The notes beneath the pieces are model-generated. The model worked only from the letters and a program-made list of their open reading frames with translations. It did no database searches and was not told the origin of the DNA. 61,642 nt of DNA from Deltaproteobacteria bacterium (lineage in GTDB: Bacteria > Desulfobacterota > DSM-4660 > Desulfatiglandales > HGW-15). The stretch lies in the NCBI GenBank assembly GCA_020060215.1, contig JAGVAP010000030.1, positions 1 to 61,642 on the forward strand, given 5' to 3'. The translations under genes were made by a program, and so were the position numbers. This document shows positions 1 to 7,663 of this stretch, piece by piece (position 1 is the first letter of the stretch; every line of letters starts with the position of its first letter).

Positions 1-1
1 C

Positions 2-274
2 GATCTTCTAGGCCTTGCCCCGACCGCCCTTCGCGGCGAGACCGGGGTGCGGACGACAGCCGAGGATCAGGAGCCCGGAGGGCTGGATTACGAGGGTGTC
101 GAGAAGAAGCTCAGAGAGCTGATCGACGAGCTGGAGAAGCTGCGCAAAGACGCCTCGGAGAAGCTCCGGAAGGAGCTCATCCCGCGGCTGGAAAGGGAGA
201 TCGACAGGCTTAAGGAGTGGCTGCGGGATTTTCGACTGAAGCGGCAGAACGAACCCCGGACGCGAGAAACCTGA
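2..274 (+). CDS. small charged coiled-coil protein, probably 5'-truncated by the window edge
   Basis: The frame is open from base 2 of the window and ends at 274. A GTG at 47 could start a 75-residue protein, but I see no ribosome binding site before it, so the gene more likely begins outside the window. The visible part is dominated by Lys/Arg/Glu/Leu in a heptad-like pattern (EKKLRELIDELEKL and onward), predicting one long amphipathic coiled coil with a basic tail. I do not recognise the family and assign no function. It is followed at once by an octad repeat and, on the other strand, by the primase-helicase gene. Confidence 0.5.
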   Translation, partial: DLLGLAPTALRGETGVRTTAEDQEPGGLDYEGVEKKLRELIDELEKLRKDASEKLRKELIPRLEREIDRLKEWLRDFRLKRQNEPRTRET

Positions 275-280
275 ATCTTC

Positions 281-348
281 CGCCACAAAGACACAAAGGC
301 ACCAAGGGAATCATTTGCTCTTCTTGGTGTCTTCGTGACTTGGTGGCG
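281..348. repeat. octad inverted repeat (ACACAAAG family), copy 1
   Basis: The left arm has in-phase 8-base units (gccacaaa gacacaaa ggcaccaa) and the right arm is the complementary series (ttggtgtc ttcgtgac ttggtggc), so the RNA can fold into a long imperfect hairpin. It lies just after the coiled-coil gene. Related copies occur near 15.5, 19.6, 20.7, 22.0, 55.4 and 59.3 kb. Confidence 0.8.
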
Positions 349-376
349 TAATTCTTCTCTGGTCTCCCGGGTCAAG

Positions 377-444
377 CTAGGTCCAGGGTCCGGGGTCCAA
401 AAGACCTTTTGGACCGGCGGAGCCGCAGGGACCCGGGACCCTAG
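377..444. repeat. heptad inverted repeat (GGTCCAG family) overlapping a stop codon
   Basis: The left arm carries 7-base units (aggtcca gggtccg gggtcca); the right arm (cagggac ccgggac cctagcg) is its complement, and an inner hairpin (ggtccaaaa/ttttggacc) lies between. The right arm overlaps the TAG stop of the minus-strand primase-helicase gene at 441-443, so the hairpin could act as its terminator. No T-tract is seen. Confidence 0.75.
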
Positions 445-2228
445 CGACCTTCATCCACCTCCCTGAATCCCCAGTACGGATAATCCAGAACGTATTCCCC
501 CACCGCTCCGGGGTTGTTCTCCCTGCTCGCCACGAGCCAGAGAGCGCTCTTCCTCGTCTCCAGGGGGTCGGTGGTCTTCAGCGGGTCGGTCGACGGCACG
601 AGGATGAGGGCATTGTCCGCGCTGTACTCGATGTCGCCCGATTCCTTGAAAGAGCCGAGGTCGGGTCTCTGATCGTAGCGGCCCCCTTCTCCTCTCGACA
701 ACTCGGAGACCACGAGGAAAGTGACGTTCTGCTCGTCCCGGATCGCCTCCATATGGCGTAGCCACTCGTCTATGCCGGTCCTGCGTTCCGAGAGGTTCCT
801 GAAAGGGAGCTTGTGGAGGCTGTCGACCACGAGAAGGGCGTACTCCTTCCGGGTTTCGTGCTGCAGAAAATCGATCTGCCTTCTCATGATCTCGGGACTG
901 AGCTTCCGATCCGTGACGACCCTGAAGAAGGGGAGCAGCTCCGTGAGCTCCACTTGGGCCTCCTCCAGCCTCCTGGCGGCCGACGGATCCAGGCATCCCT
1001 CTTTGAGCTCTCTCTCGGCGACCCGGCTCAACCGGCAGAGCGTCCGCGTATAGATCTTCTCGCGGCCGTTCTCGAAGTCATAGTAGATGACGGGTGTCTT
1101 CCTTCTGGCCATCTCCGTAGAGATCTGCATGAAGAAACAGGACTTCCCGGCCTTGGGCTGACCGCCCATGATGTTGATCCCCCGAATTCCATCCAGGGCC
1201 TCATCCAGCTTCCGGAAGCCGGTGCTCAGCCCCGCCAGCTCCCGCCCCTTTTTTCTCTCGAGGGCGGCCTGGAACAGCCTGTGCTCCTTCTCGACGGCGC
1301 TGAACGGGGAATAGGACCTGGATCCCCTGATCAGGCCGGTTACCGCGGCCCTGAATTCCTTTCCTTTCTCCATGGAGAGAAGGGAGGGACTGAAATCGCG
1401 CTTCGCAGCGGGAGGCCACGGGATGATCCGGGCCTTGTACCCCATCCTCGTGGCCAGACTTCGGGCGGAGAGAGAGGGCTCGGGAGAGTTGTTCATCCAG
1501 ATCAACAGGTGTCTTATGCTGCGGAACCGGTCCGGTTCGATGGACTCAAGGTCCGTAAAGGAAGGGACTGCAATACCGGGGAACCCGAGCTCCTTGACGG
1601 AAAGGAGGTTCTTTTCCCCTTCGACGATGAAGAGGGCTCCGTCCCTGCATCGCTCGATCTCCTGCCCGTTGAAGATCCGGAACGGTTCGGAGAAGAAGTC
1701 GGGATCGCCGTGCCAGAACTGGTCTTCCTCGCGTCCGGGCAGGACGAACCGGGCTGCATAGCAGTTGCCGTCTTCCTGGAAATAGGGGTATACCATGTAG
1801 CGGCCGTTGTAGCCGATCCTCATCTCCTCTACGGTGCCCCTGGATGCCCCGATCTCCTCGAAGCAGGCGTACTGTTCCCGGCCCATCAGGGCCTGGTACT
1901 TCTTCACCTCCCCGTTGAGATTCCTGGCAGGATAAGCCGCGTCCCTTGCGAAAGGCTGGGCTTCCGGATCATAGCCTGGGATCCCTGCGGGCTCCAACCC
2001 CAGGCACTCTCCGAAGTGCAGGGGAAACCCGCCCGGCCTGCATCGGCCGAGACAGCGGAAATAGCCGAAGAACAGGCTCTCGGGATCGAGATAGGCCACC
2101 AGCGTGGACCTGCTCTCTCTTTTCATGGCTGCGCAAAAAGGACAGGGCGCCTTGAGGATGCTCCCCTCGATGTTCGCCCCGCTCAGATGCTCCATGTAGA
2201 ACCTCTTGACCTCATCAGCACGTTCCAC
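441..2228 (-). CDS. Twinkle/T7 gp4-like primase-helicase (zinc motif, Toprim, DnaB-type helicase)
   Basis: A 595-residue protein combining three modules. First is a CHC2-like zinc motif (C29-x2-C32, C59-x3-C63). Next is a Toprim region with the acidic motif VEGEKN (203-205). Last is a DnaB-type RecA ATPase with Walker A GGQPKAGKS (355-363), Walker B ALLVVDS (464-470) and the DnaB-like tail GSFKESGDIEYSADNA (525-540). This is the order of phage T7 gp4 and mitochondrial Twinkle. The Toprim DxD position reads WMNNSPE (244-250), so metal-dependent primer synthesis may be lost while 5'-3' helicase activity is kept. Start choice: AGGAGG abuts a TTG at 2234 with no spacing but sits 6 bases before the GTG at 2228. 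It is monocistronic, with no phage genes next to it. Confidence 0.85.
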   Translation of the reverse strand: MERADEVKRFYMEHLSGANIEGSILKAPCPFCAAMKRESRSTLVAYLDPESLFFGYFRCLGRCRPGGFPLHFGECLGLEPAGIPGYDPEAQPFARDAAYPARNLNGEVKKYQALMGREQYACFEEIGASRGTVEEMRIGYNGRYMVYPYFQEDGNCYAARFVLPGREEDQFWHGDPDFFSEPFRIFNGQEIERCRDGALFIVEGEKNLLSVKELGFPGIAVPSFTDLESIEPDRFRSIRHLLIWMNNSPEPSLSARSLATRMGYKARIIPWPPAAKRDFSPSLLSMEKGKEFRAAVTGLIRGSRSYSPFSAVEKEHRLFQAALERKKGRELAGLSTGFRKLDEALDGIRGINIMGGQPKAGKSCFFMQISTEMARRKTPVIYYDFENGREKIYTRTLCRLSRVAERELKEGCLDPSAARRLEEAQVELTELLPFFRVVTDRKLSPEIMRRQIDFLQHETRKEYALLVVDSLHKLPFRNLSERRTGIDEWLRHMEAIRDEQNVTFLVVSELSRGEGGRYDQRPDLGSFKESGDIEYSADNALILVPSTDPLKTTDPLETRKSALWLVASRENNPGAVGEYVLDYPYWGFREVDEGR

Positions 2229-2300
2229 GGGCAACCTCCTATGCGGTCCGGGGATTTATAGCACAGGCGAGCGGAAGAGGCAAAGGAGCCGGAGGAACCG

Positions 2301-2476
2301 GCAGAATGTCCAATTTCCAAGGAAGGAACAGCCGAATGTCCAATATCCAATGTCCAATGTCCAATATCCAGGGCAGGAAGGATGGTGCAGGAAGGGGAGG
2401 ACGGCAGAATGTCCAATGTCCAATATACAATTTCCAAAGGAAAAAACAGCCGAATGTCCATGTCGGAATGTCCATG
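2301..2476. repeat. heptad array TCCAATR with higher-order duplication
   Basis: Three blocks of in-phase 7-base units occur (tccaata tccaatg tccaatg tccaata in the central block), separated by a re-used spacer (ggaa...acagccgaatg) that appears twice. Together with the GCTGA heptads downstream it fills the 2229-2700 gap between the divergent primase-helicase and dsbD. Short reading frames across it consist of repeated Met-Ser-Asn-Val/Ile-Gln and are not genes. Confidence 0.8.
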
Positions 2477-2608
2477 GAAAAGAAGATGGTGCGGCAGGGA
2501 AAGAGGCTGTTGACAGGGAGGAGGAGCGTTTCTATCCTAGTGCTCATCCTGAAATGACCCGTTTTCCGGATTCGCGCGATCAGCCGGGGGCCTGCCTTAC
2601 AGAGATTA

Positions 2609-2643
2609 GGCTGGTAGCTGAACGCTGACGGCTGAAAGCTCCG
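2609..2643. repeat. heptad array (NGCTGAN)
   Basis: Five in-phase 7-base units (ggctggt agctgaa cgctgac ggctgaa agctccg) lie 60 bases before dsbD. The period matches the TCCAATR array upstream, but the unit sequence is unrelated. Confidence 0.65.
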
Positions 2644-2700
2644 TTGAAGCATGGCCAACGAGATTCCGGACGGCCGTGATCCAGAAGGAAGAAAGGCCCC

Positions 2701-4449
2701 TTGATACCAAAAATGACAAACCGAATCGTCTTTTTGCTTCTTGTCCCCCTCGCCACTATCCTCGTCTCCTTTTCCCAACCCCGGGCAGCGACCGTGGATG
2801 TCGAGGTGGTCCACTCCCGGGACCGCTATGCCGCAGGAGAGGTCTACCCGGTCGCGTTCCGGCTGTCCGTCAAGGAGCCCTGGTACATCCACGGCAATGA
2901 GGCGGGGGAGGAGGGGATCATCCCCACCGTCATGCAGTTCGAACGGTCGCCCGGAGCGGCTATAGAGTCAGTCCGGTGGCCGGTCCCCGGAAAGATGAAG
3001 TTCGATTATGGTCCGGGTTCGGTGGAGGTCTTCTCCAAGGAGGTGCTTGTCCCGGCATCTCTCCGCGTCATGAAAGGCGATCCAGCAGGAGATCGGGTCA
3101 TCAGAGGGAAGCTCCGGTATCAGGCGTGTTCCCCCACAGCCTGCCTTCCGCCGGAAGAGGTTGCGTTTACCGTCCATGTCACGGTCGCCCCGCCCGGAAC
3201 GGATGGGAAGGCCGTCAATAGCGAGGTATTCAATGCCATCCCCCGGAGCGGACCGGAGGCCGCATTCTGGTTTACGCTCATCGGCCTGTTTGCCGGTGGA
3301 CTGGCGCTCAATCTCACCCCCTGCATCTACCCGCTCATACCGATCACCGTTTCCTACTTCACGGGCCGTGCCCAGAGGGGTTCGGGCGGGGCTGTCCTGC
3401 ATGCCTCCCTCTATATGCTCGGTCTTGCCACCACCAATGCGGCCCTGGGTCTCTTCGCCGCCCTCTCCGGTGGTATACTCGGGGCCGCGCTCCAGAGCCC
3501 CTGGGTGCTCATGCTGGTCTCCCTGGTCCTGATCCTGCTGGCGACAAGCTTCTTCGGGTTCTGGGAGATCCGCCTTCCCCCTTCGCTCACGAGGCTTGCG
3601 GCAAGAAATTTCGGAGGCATCCTCGGCAGCCTCTTCATGGGACTCACGCTGGGCATTGTGGCGGCGCCCTGCATCGGGCCTTTCATCCTGGGTCTCCTCA
3701 CGTACGTGGGACAAAAGGGCGACCCTTTCCTGGGCTTCCTCTACTTCTTTGTCCTCAGCCTGGGGATCGGACTGCCTCTGGCGGTCCTTGCTTTGTTTTC
3801 CGGGGCCGTTCGGAAACTCCCCCTTTCCGGGGACTGGATGCTGTGGGTCAGAAAGGGTATGGGTTGGGTCCTGGTGGGAATGGCCGCCTATATTGCAGGC
3901 CCCATCATCCCGTCGCACACCGGACAGACCGCACTCCTCTCCGGTGTGATCCTTGCAGCCGCCCTTCACCTTGGGTGGCTCGACCGCACCGGCATGCAGC
4001 ACAGGAACTTCCGGCTGTTCAAGAGAGTCATCGGCGCTGTCCTTGCCGTCTCGGCGGCGGTCCTGATGATCCATTCCGCGGCCGGACGGGAGGGGATCCG
4101 CTGGAGCCCCTATGACGACGGCCTCCTATCGAAGGCCGCGGCAGAAGGGAAACCGGTCATGATCGACTTCTACGCCGACTGGTGCGGCCCGTGCAAGGCC
4201 ATGGAGAGGGGTGTATTCAGGGAACCGGAGGTCGTGGAAACGAGCCTGCGGTATGCGACCCTGCGTGTGGACCTCACGACGAGGGGGCAGGGCGAGGATG
4301 AGCTTCTGAGCCGCTACAAGATCCGGGGAGTGCCGACGGTCGTCTTTCTGGACAGGGCAGGGAACGAACGGCGGGAGCTGAGGATCGAATCCGTGGTAGG
4401 CAGGGAGGAGCTCCTGCAGCGGATGAGAAGGGGGCTGCAGAATCGGTAA
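2701..4449 (+). CDS. dsbD: thiol:disulfide interchange protein DsbD
   Basis: Transfers electrons from cytoplasmic thioredoxin across the inner membrane to periplasmic thiol partners. Layout of the 582 residues: signal peptide (to about 30); periplasmic alpha domain ending in the redox pair CSPTACLPPEEV (about 145-155); a CcdA-like membrane core of about eight segments from residue 190, with the paired cysteines in LTPCIYP and AAPCIGP; and a C-terminal thioredoxin-like domain with DWCGPCKAM (about 490). All three modules and their cysteines are present. The start could be TTG 2701 (AAGGAA 10 bases upstream) or ATG 2713; I keep 2701. It is flanked by repeats and convergent with fabH. The thioredoxin at 60.1 kb is a plausible electron donor. 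Confidence 0.93.
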   Translation: MIPKMTNRIVFLLLVPLATILVSFSQPRAATVDVEVVHSRDRYAAGEVYPVAFRLSVKEPWYIHGNEAGEEGIIPTVMQFERSPGAAIESVRWPVPGKMKFDYGPGSVEVFSKEVLVPASLRVMKGDPAGDRVIRGKLRYQACSPTACLPPEEVAFTVHVTVAPPGTDGKAVNSEVFNAIPRSGPEAAFWFTLIGLFAGGLALNLTPCIYPLIPITVSYFTGRAQRGSGGAVLHASLYMLGLATTNAALGLFAALSGGILGAALQSPWVLMLVSLVLILLATSFFGFWEIRLPPSLTRLAARNFGGILGSLFMGLTLGIVAAPCIGPFILGLLTYVGQKGDPFLGFLYFFVLSLGIGLPLAVLALFSGAVRKLPLSGDWMLWVRKGMGWVLVGMAAYIAGPIIPSHTGQTALLSGVILAAALHLGWLDRTGMQHRNFRLFKRVIGAVLAVSAAVLMIHSAAGREGIRWSPYDDGLLSKAAAEGKPVMIDFYADWCGPCKAMERGVFREPEVVETSLRYATLRVDLTTRGQGEDELLSRYKIRGVPTVVFLDRAGNERRELRIESVVGREELLQRMRRGLQNR

Positions 4450-4570
4450 GGGGCACAGGCGCAAAGCGCGAAGGGCAAGGGTCGTTTCATCTGGACTCCG
4501 CGCTCGCAACCTTCTCTGCGGGGGAACTTCTTCTGGGAGCGAGTCCATTGCTCTGGAACCGGGGGCATGC

Positions 4571-5560
4571 CTACCAGCGAATCAGGCCGCTTCCCCAGGT
4601 GAGCCCCCCTCCGAAGACCGGGAGACAGACGAGTTGGTTGTTCTTGATGCTCCCGTCGCGCACGGCCTCATCGAGCGCAATGGCGCAGGATGCGGAGGAG
4701 ATGTTCCCGTACTTGTGCAGGGTCACGTAGAACTTCTCCATGGGGACCTTGATGCTCTTTGCGATGGACTGAAACATCCTCAGGTTGGCCTGGTGCGGGA
4801 TGAACCAGTCGATCTTCTCCACCTCCACACCGTTAAAAGAGGCGGCCTCCTTGATCGAATCCACAAAGTGCCTGACCGCCACCCTGAAGCTGGCATTGGC
4901 CTCGATCATGTTCAGCGTGTGAAGCCCCTTGTCGACGCTCTCATGGGAGATGGGGGTCGTTCTGGACCCTCCCCCCGGGAGCAACAGGTCTTTCCCGTTT
5001 GCGCCGTCCGTGTGGATATGGGTGGAGAGAAGCTCGTGTCCCTTGTCGCCCCGGGCCAGGACGGCTGCTCCTGCGCCGTCACCCCAGAGGATGCAGGTGG
5101 TCCTGTCCTTCCAGTTCAGGGTCCGGGTCATCACCTCGGAGGCTGCCACCAGTACGGTCTTTGAGTGGCCCGAGAGGAGATACTGGGTTGCGACGTTCAA
5201 TCCGAAGATGAAGCCGGAACACGCCGCAGTCACGTCGAAGGTAATGGCCTGCGGGGCATCCAGGCTCGCCTGAAGCCAGTTCGCGGCGGCAGGGCAGCAG
5301 GTGTCGGGGGTGATGGTGGCCACGATGATGAGGTCGAGATCGGACGGTTCGAGCCCGGCCATCTCGAGGGCCTTTCTGGAGGCGTGAAGGGCGAGATCGG
5401 AGGTCGTGACACCCGGATCGGCAATCCTGCGCTCCCTGACCCCGGTGCGCTGGGCGATCCACTCGTCGGTGGTATCCAGCCCCATCTTCTGGAGGTCAAA
5501 ATTGGTGAGCCTTTTCGGAGGAACGTATGAGCCGGTCCCAAGAATGGTGATCTTTTTCAT
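4571..5560 (-). CDS. fabH: beta-ketoacyl-ACP synthase III
   Basis: Starts type II fatty acid synthesis by condensing an acyl-CoA with malonyl-ACP. The 329-residue length is typical, and the catalytic triad is in place: C114 in TAACSGF, H256 in IPHQAN and N286 in YGNISSAS, with the usual Gly-rich end (VFGGGLTWGSGLIRW). It stands alone here rather than in a fab/plsX operon, which is not unusual for duplicated FabH genes. A good minus-strand promoter (5679-5708) lies upstream and overlaps a divergent promoter for the cysteine desulfurase. I cannot say whether its primer is acetyl-CoA or a branched or longer acyl-CoA. Confidence 0.95.
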   Translation of the reverse strand: MKKITILGTGSYVPPKRLTNFDLQKMGLDTTDEWIAQRTGVRERRIADPGVTTSDLALHASRKALEMAGLEPSDLDLIIVATITPDTCCPAAANWLQASLDAPQAITFDVTAACSGFIFGLNVATQYLLSGHSKTVLVAASEVMTRTLNWKDRTTCILWGDGAGAAVLARGDKGHELLSTHIHTDGANGKDLLLPGGGSRTTPISHESVDKGLHTLNMIEANASFRVAVRHFVDSIKEAASFNGVEVEKIDWFIPHQANLRMFQSIAKSIKVPMEKFYVTLHKYGNISSASCAIALDEAVRDGSIKNNQLVCLPVFGGGLTWGSGLIRW

Positions 5561-5678
5561 GCCTGGTCCAGCTTCCTCTTTGTTCGGTCGCTAGAGATGG
5601 TCATCTCTCATTCCCCTTCTCATCGTCTCCGCCGGCGAGGATCGCCTCTTCTGCAGGAGAGCACGGGATGAGGAAAAG

Positions 5679-5708
5679 ATACTACTATCACGGGCGAAAC
5701 ATTGTCAA
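5679..5708 (-). promoter_or_regulatory. sigma70-type promoter for fabH
   Basis: On the minus strand: TTGACA (5708-5703), an 18-base spacer and TAGTAT (5684-5679). The start of transcription would fall near 5672, about 110 bases before the fabH ATG. Confidence 0.55.
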
Positions 5709-5730
5709 TTCGCAAAATATTCTTTAGAAC
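5702..5730 (+). promoter_or_regulatory. sigma70-type promoter for the cysteine desulfurase gene
   Basis: On the plus strand: TTGTCA (5702-5707), a 17-base spacer and TAGAAC (5725-5730). Its -35 shares bases with the -35 of the fabH promoter on the other strand, so the two promoters probably compete for polymerase. Confidence 0.45.
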
Positions 5731-5747
5731 AGTTGAAGGTAGACTGA

Positions 5748-5813
5748 ACCGCGAAAACGCAAAGGACGCGAAGAACTCTCCGGCAGGAACTCGGCGCCTT
5801 TGCGGTTCAAGGC
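5748..5813. repeat. octad-like inverted repeat in the desulfurase leader
   Basis: The left arm has 8-base units (accgcgaa aacgcaaa ggacgcga); the right arm (ggcgcctttgcggttcaa) complements its outer part. The frame of the next gene is open through it and would add a 46-residue N-terminus made of repeat, which I reject in favour of the start at 5840. Confidence 0.65.
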
Positions 5814-5839
5814 TCTTCATCTTTTCCCGGAGGTCATCC

Positions 5840-6988
5840 ATGGCCGCAGACGAATTCATCTACCTGGATCACAATGCCACCACCCCGCTGGATCCGGCGG
5901 CGGCGGATGCCATGACGCGGATCATGAGGGAGGAGTACGGGAACCCCTCGAGCCCTTACCCGATCGGGGCCCGCGCAAAGTCCGCCCTAGAGGAGGCCAG
6001 GGGGGAGACGGCCGCTCTCCTCGGTTGCGAAAGGGATGAAGTGGTGTTCACCTCCGGGGGAAGCGAATCCAACAACATGGTGTTGAAAGGGCTGGTGGAC
6101 CTGCGGAACCCGGGCCGCTGTCACATCGTCACGTCGGCCGTGGAGCACCCCGCCATCCTGAACCCCGCCCTCTTCCTGATGGAGCTGGGCGCCGACGTCC
6201 ATTTTCTGGGAGTCGACCGGTTTGGACGCGTCGATCCCGATGACGTCAGGAAGGCCGTGAAACCGAGCACACGGTTGATCTCCATCATGCTCGCCAACAA
6301 CGAGACCGGCACCCTCCAGCCCATCGAAGCGATCTCGAACATCGCCAGGGAACGCGAGATCCCTTTTCACACGGATGCAGCCCAGGCGGTAGGCAAGATC
6401 CCCATCGATGTCCACGGGCTGGGGGTCGATTTCCTCACGGTGGCCGGCCATAAACTTTATGGGCCGAAGGGGATAGGAGCGCTCTTCATGAAGAGAGGCC
6501 GGAGGTTGACCCCCCTCATTCACGGGGCGGCACAGGAGGGGGGGCGCAGGGCCGGCACGGAGAACGTCATCCTGGCCGTGGGCCTGGGGGTTGCGTGCCG
6601 GGTCGCACGGGAGCGGCTGCAGGAAGATCAGGGCCGCATGCAGCAGATGAGGGATCGGCTCCAGGACCTGCTGTTTGCCGAAATCGAAGGACTTGTCCTG
6701 AACGGGCATCCCGGGGAGCGGCTCCCGAACACGCTGAACCTATGCGTGCCCGGCCTCGCAGGCAGTGAGATCCTGGAATCCATCCCGAACCTCTGCGCAT
6801 CCACGGGGGCCGCCTGCCACGATCGTTCGGTCCAGCTCTCTCATGTGCTTTCAGCCATGGGGGTTCCCGCTGAGATCGGCATGGGCGCATTGAGGCTGAC
6901 CGTGGGCAGAAGCAACGACATGGGCCAGATCGAACGTGCGGCGGGATGGATCGTCCGCAGGGTCAGGGAGATGAAAAATGGAAAGTGA
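5840..6988 (+). CDS. cysteine desulfurase (NifS/IscS-like class V aminotransferase)
   Basis: A PLP enzyme that takes sulfur from cysteine as an enzyme persulfide. The 382-residue product begins MAADEFIYLDHNATTPLDP, the classic N-terminus. It has the PLP lysine in TVAGHKLYGPKG and the active-site loop STGAACHDRSVQLSHVL with its Cys and SHVL. The ATG at 5840 is chosen because GGAGG stands 5 bases upstream and the longer frame runs into a repeat. It overlaps the hydrolase gene at 6978 by 11 bases, so the two are translationally coupled. No scaffold gene adjoins; the nifS-nifU pair at 27-29 kb is separate, so the genome has at least two desulfurases, and this one may serve tRNA thiolation or cofactor synthesis. 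Confidence 0.9.
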   Translation: MAADEFIYLDHNATTPLDPAAADAMTRIMREEYGNPSSPYPIGARAKSALEEARGETAALLGCERDEVVFTSGGSESNNMVLKGLVDLRNPGRCHIVTSAVEHPAILNPALFLMELGADVHFLGVDRFGRVDPDDVRKAVKPSTRLISIMLANNETGTLQPIEAISNIAREREIPFHTDAAQAVGKIPIDVHGLGVDFLTVAGHKLYGPKGIGALFMKRGRRLTPLIHGAAQEGGRRAGTENVILAVGLGVACRVARERLQEDQGRMQQMRDRLQDLLFAEIEGLVLNGHPGERLPNTLNLCVPGLAGSEILESIPNLCASTGAACHDRSVQLSHVLSAMGVPAEIGMGALRLTVGRSNDMGQIERAAGWIVRRVREMKNGK

Positions 6989-7580
6989 GACAAGAGTGGA
7001 GATCCCCGCCCTCCTGATCATCGACATGGTGAAGGACAACTTCGACAGGAGGAAGAATCCGCCCGTCATGCCCTTTGCCGAAACCATCGTCGAACCGATC
7101 AACCGGATCAGGAAGGGCTTCAAGGCGAGGGGCTGGCCCGTCGTCTTCTCTACGGACGGTTTCAGGGTGGACGATTTCATCTTCTCGGGAAGGATGAAGC
7201 CCCACTCCCTGGAGGGGACAGAGGGCGCTGAAGTGATCGATGCCCTGGAGCGGGACTCCGAAGACCTGTGGCTTCCCAAACCGAGGTTCTCCGCTTTTTT
7301 CAGGACCGCGCTGGAGGGATGGCTCCGGGAGAGGGGAGTCACGCTCTGCGCGGTCGCGGGGATCACCACGAATTTCTGCGTCCTCTCCACGGTGATGGAT
7401 GCCGTCTGCTGCGATTTCAGGGCGGTCATCCTGGAGGATTGCACGGCGGCGGTCTCAGAGGAGGTGCACCGGAAGACCCTCAGTCTCTACCGCCGGAGCG
7501 CCCTGTATCCCCTCCTCAGGGTCCTCTCTTCGGTGGAGCTGGTTTCGGAGCTGGAACAGCAACACTCCATCGCCATTTGA
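6978..7580 (+). CDS. isochorismatase-family cysteine hydrolase (nicotinamidase-like)
   Basis: 200 residues with the family's catalytic triad: Asp in LLIIDMVKDNF (about 16), Lys in PKPRFSAF (about 100) and Cys in GITTNFCVLSTVMDA (about 135), the last preceded by the usual cis-peptide region. Members hydrolyse nicotinamide, isochorismate, ureidoacrylate and similar amides or ethers; the substrate cannot be told from sequence here. The ATG lies inside the 3' end of the cysteine desulfurase gene and GGGAGAT precedes it, so co-expression is likely. Confidence 0.85.
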   Translation: MESETRVEIPALLIIDMVKDNFDRRKNPPVMPFAETIVEPINRIRKGFKARGWPVVFSTDGFRVDDFIFSGRMKPHSLEGTEGAEVIDALERDSEDLWLPKPRFSAFFRTALEGWLRERGVTLCAVAGITTNFCVLSTVMDAVCCDFRAVILEDCTAAVSEEVHRKTLSLYRRSALYPLLRVLSSVELVSELEQQHSIAI

Positions 7581-7663
7581 TCTTTTCTTGCGAGCGCCGA
7601 TCGCGGAGGAAACTTCCTGCGGTTTTCTCCAGGGGGTGAACGTTCTTACGAGGTGGAGAAGAG

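Noticed and set aside
813..2261. 482-codon frame opposite the primase-helicase
   Set aside because: No recognisable domain; the minus strand encodes zinc, Toprim and DnaB-type motifs in order.
2301..2476. CRISPR-like array
   Set aside because: Units are 7 bases without unique spacers of constant length, and no cas genes are present.
2306..2557. Short proteins across the heptad array (repeats of Met-Ser-Asn-Ile-Gln)
   Set aside because: Low-complexity products of the repeat itself, no ribosome sites.
5702..5839. 46-residue N-terminal extension of the cysteine desulfurase
   Set aside because: It translates an intergenic repeat; GGAGG stands before the ATG at 5840, where the family N-terminus begins.
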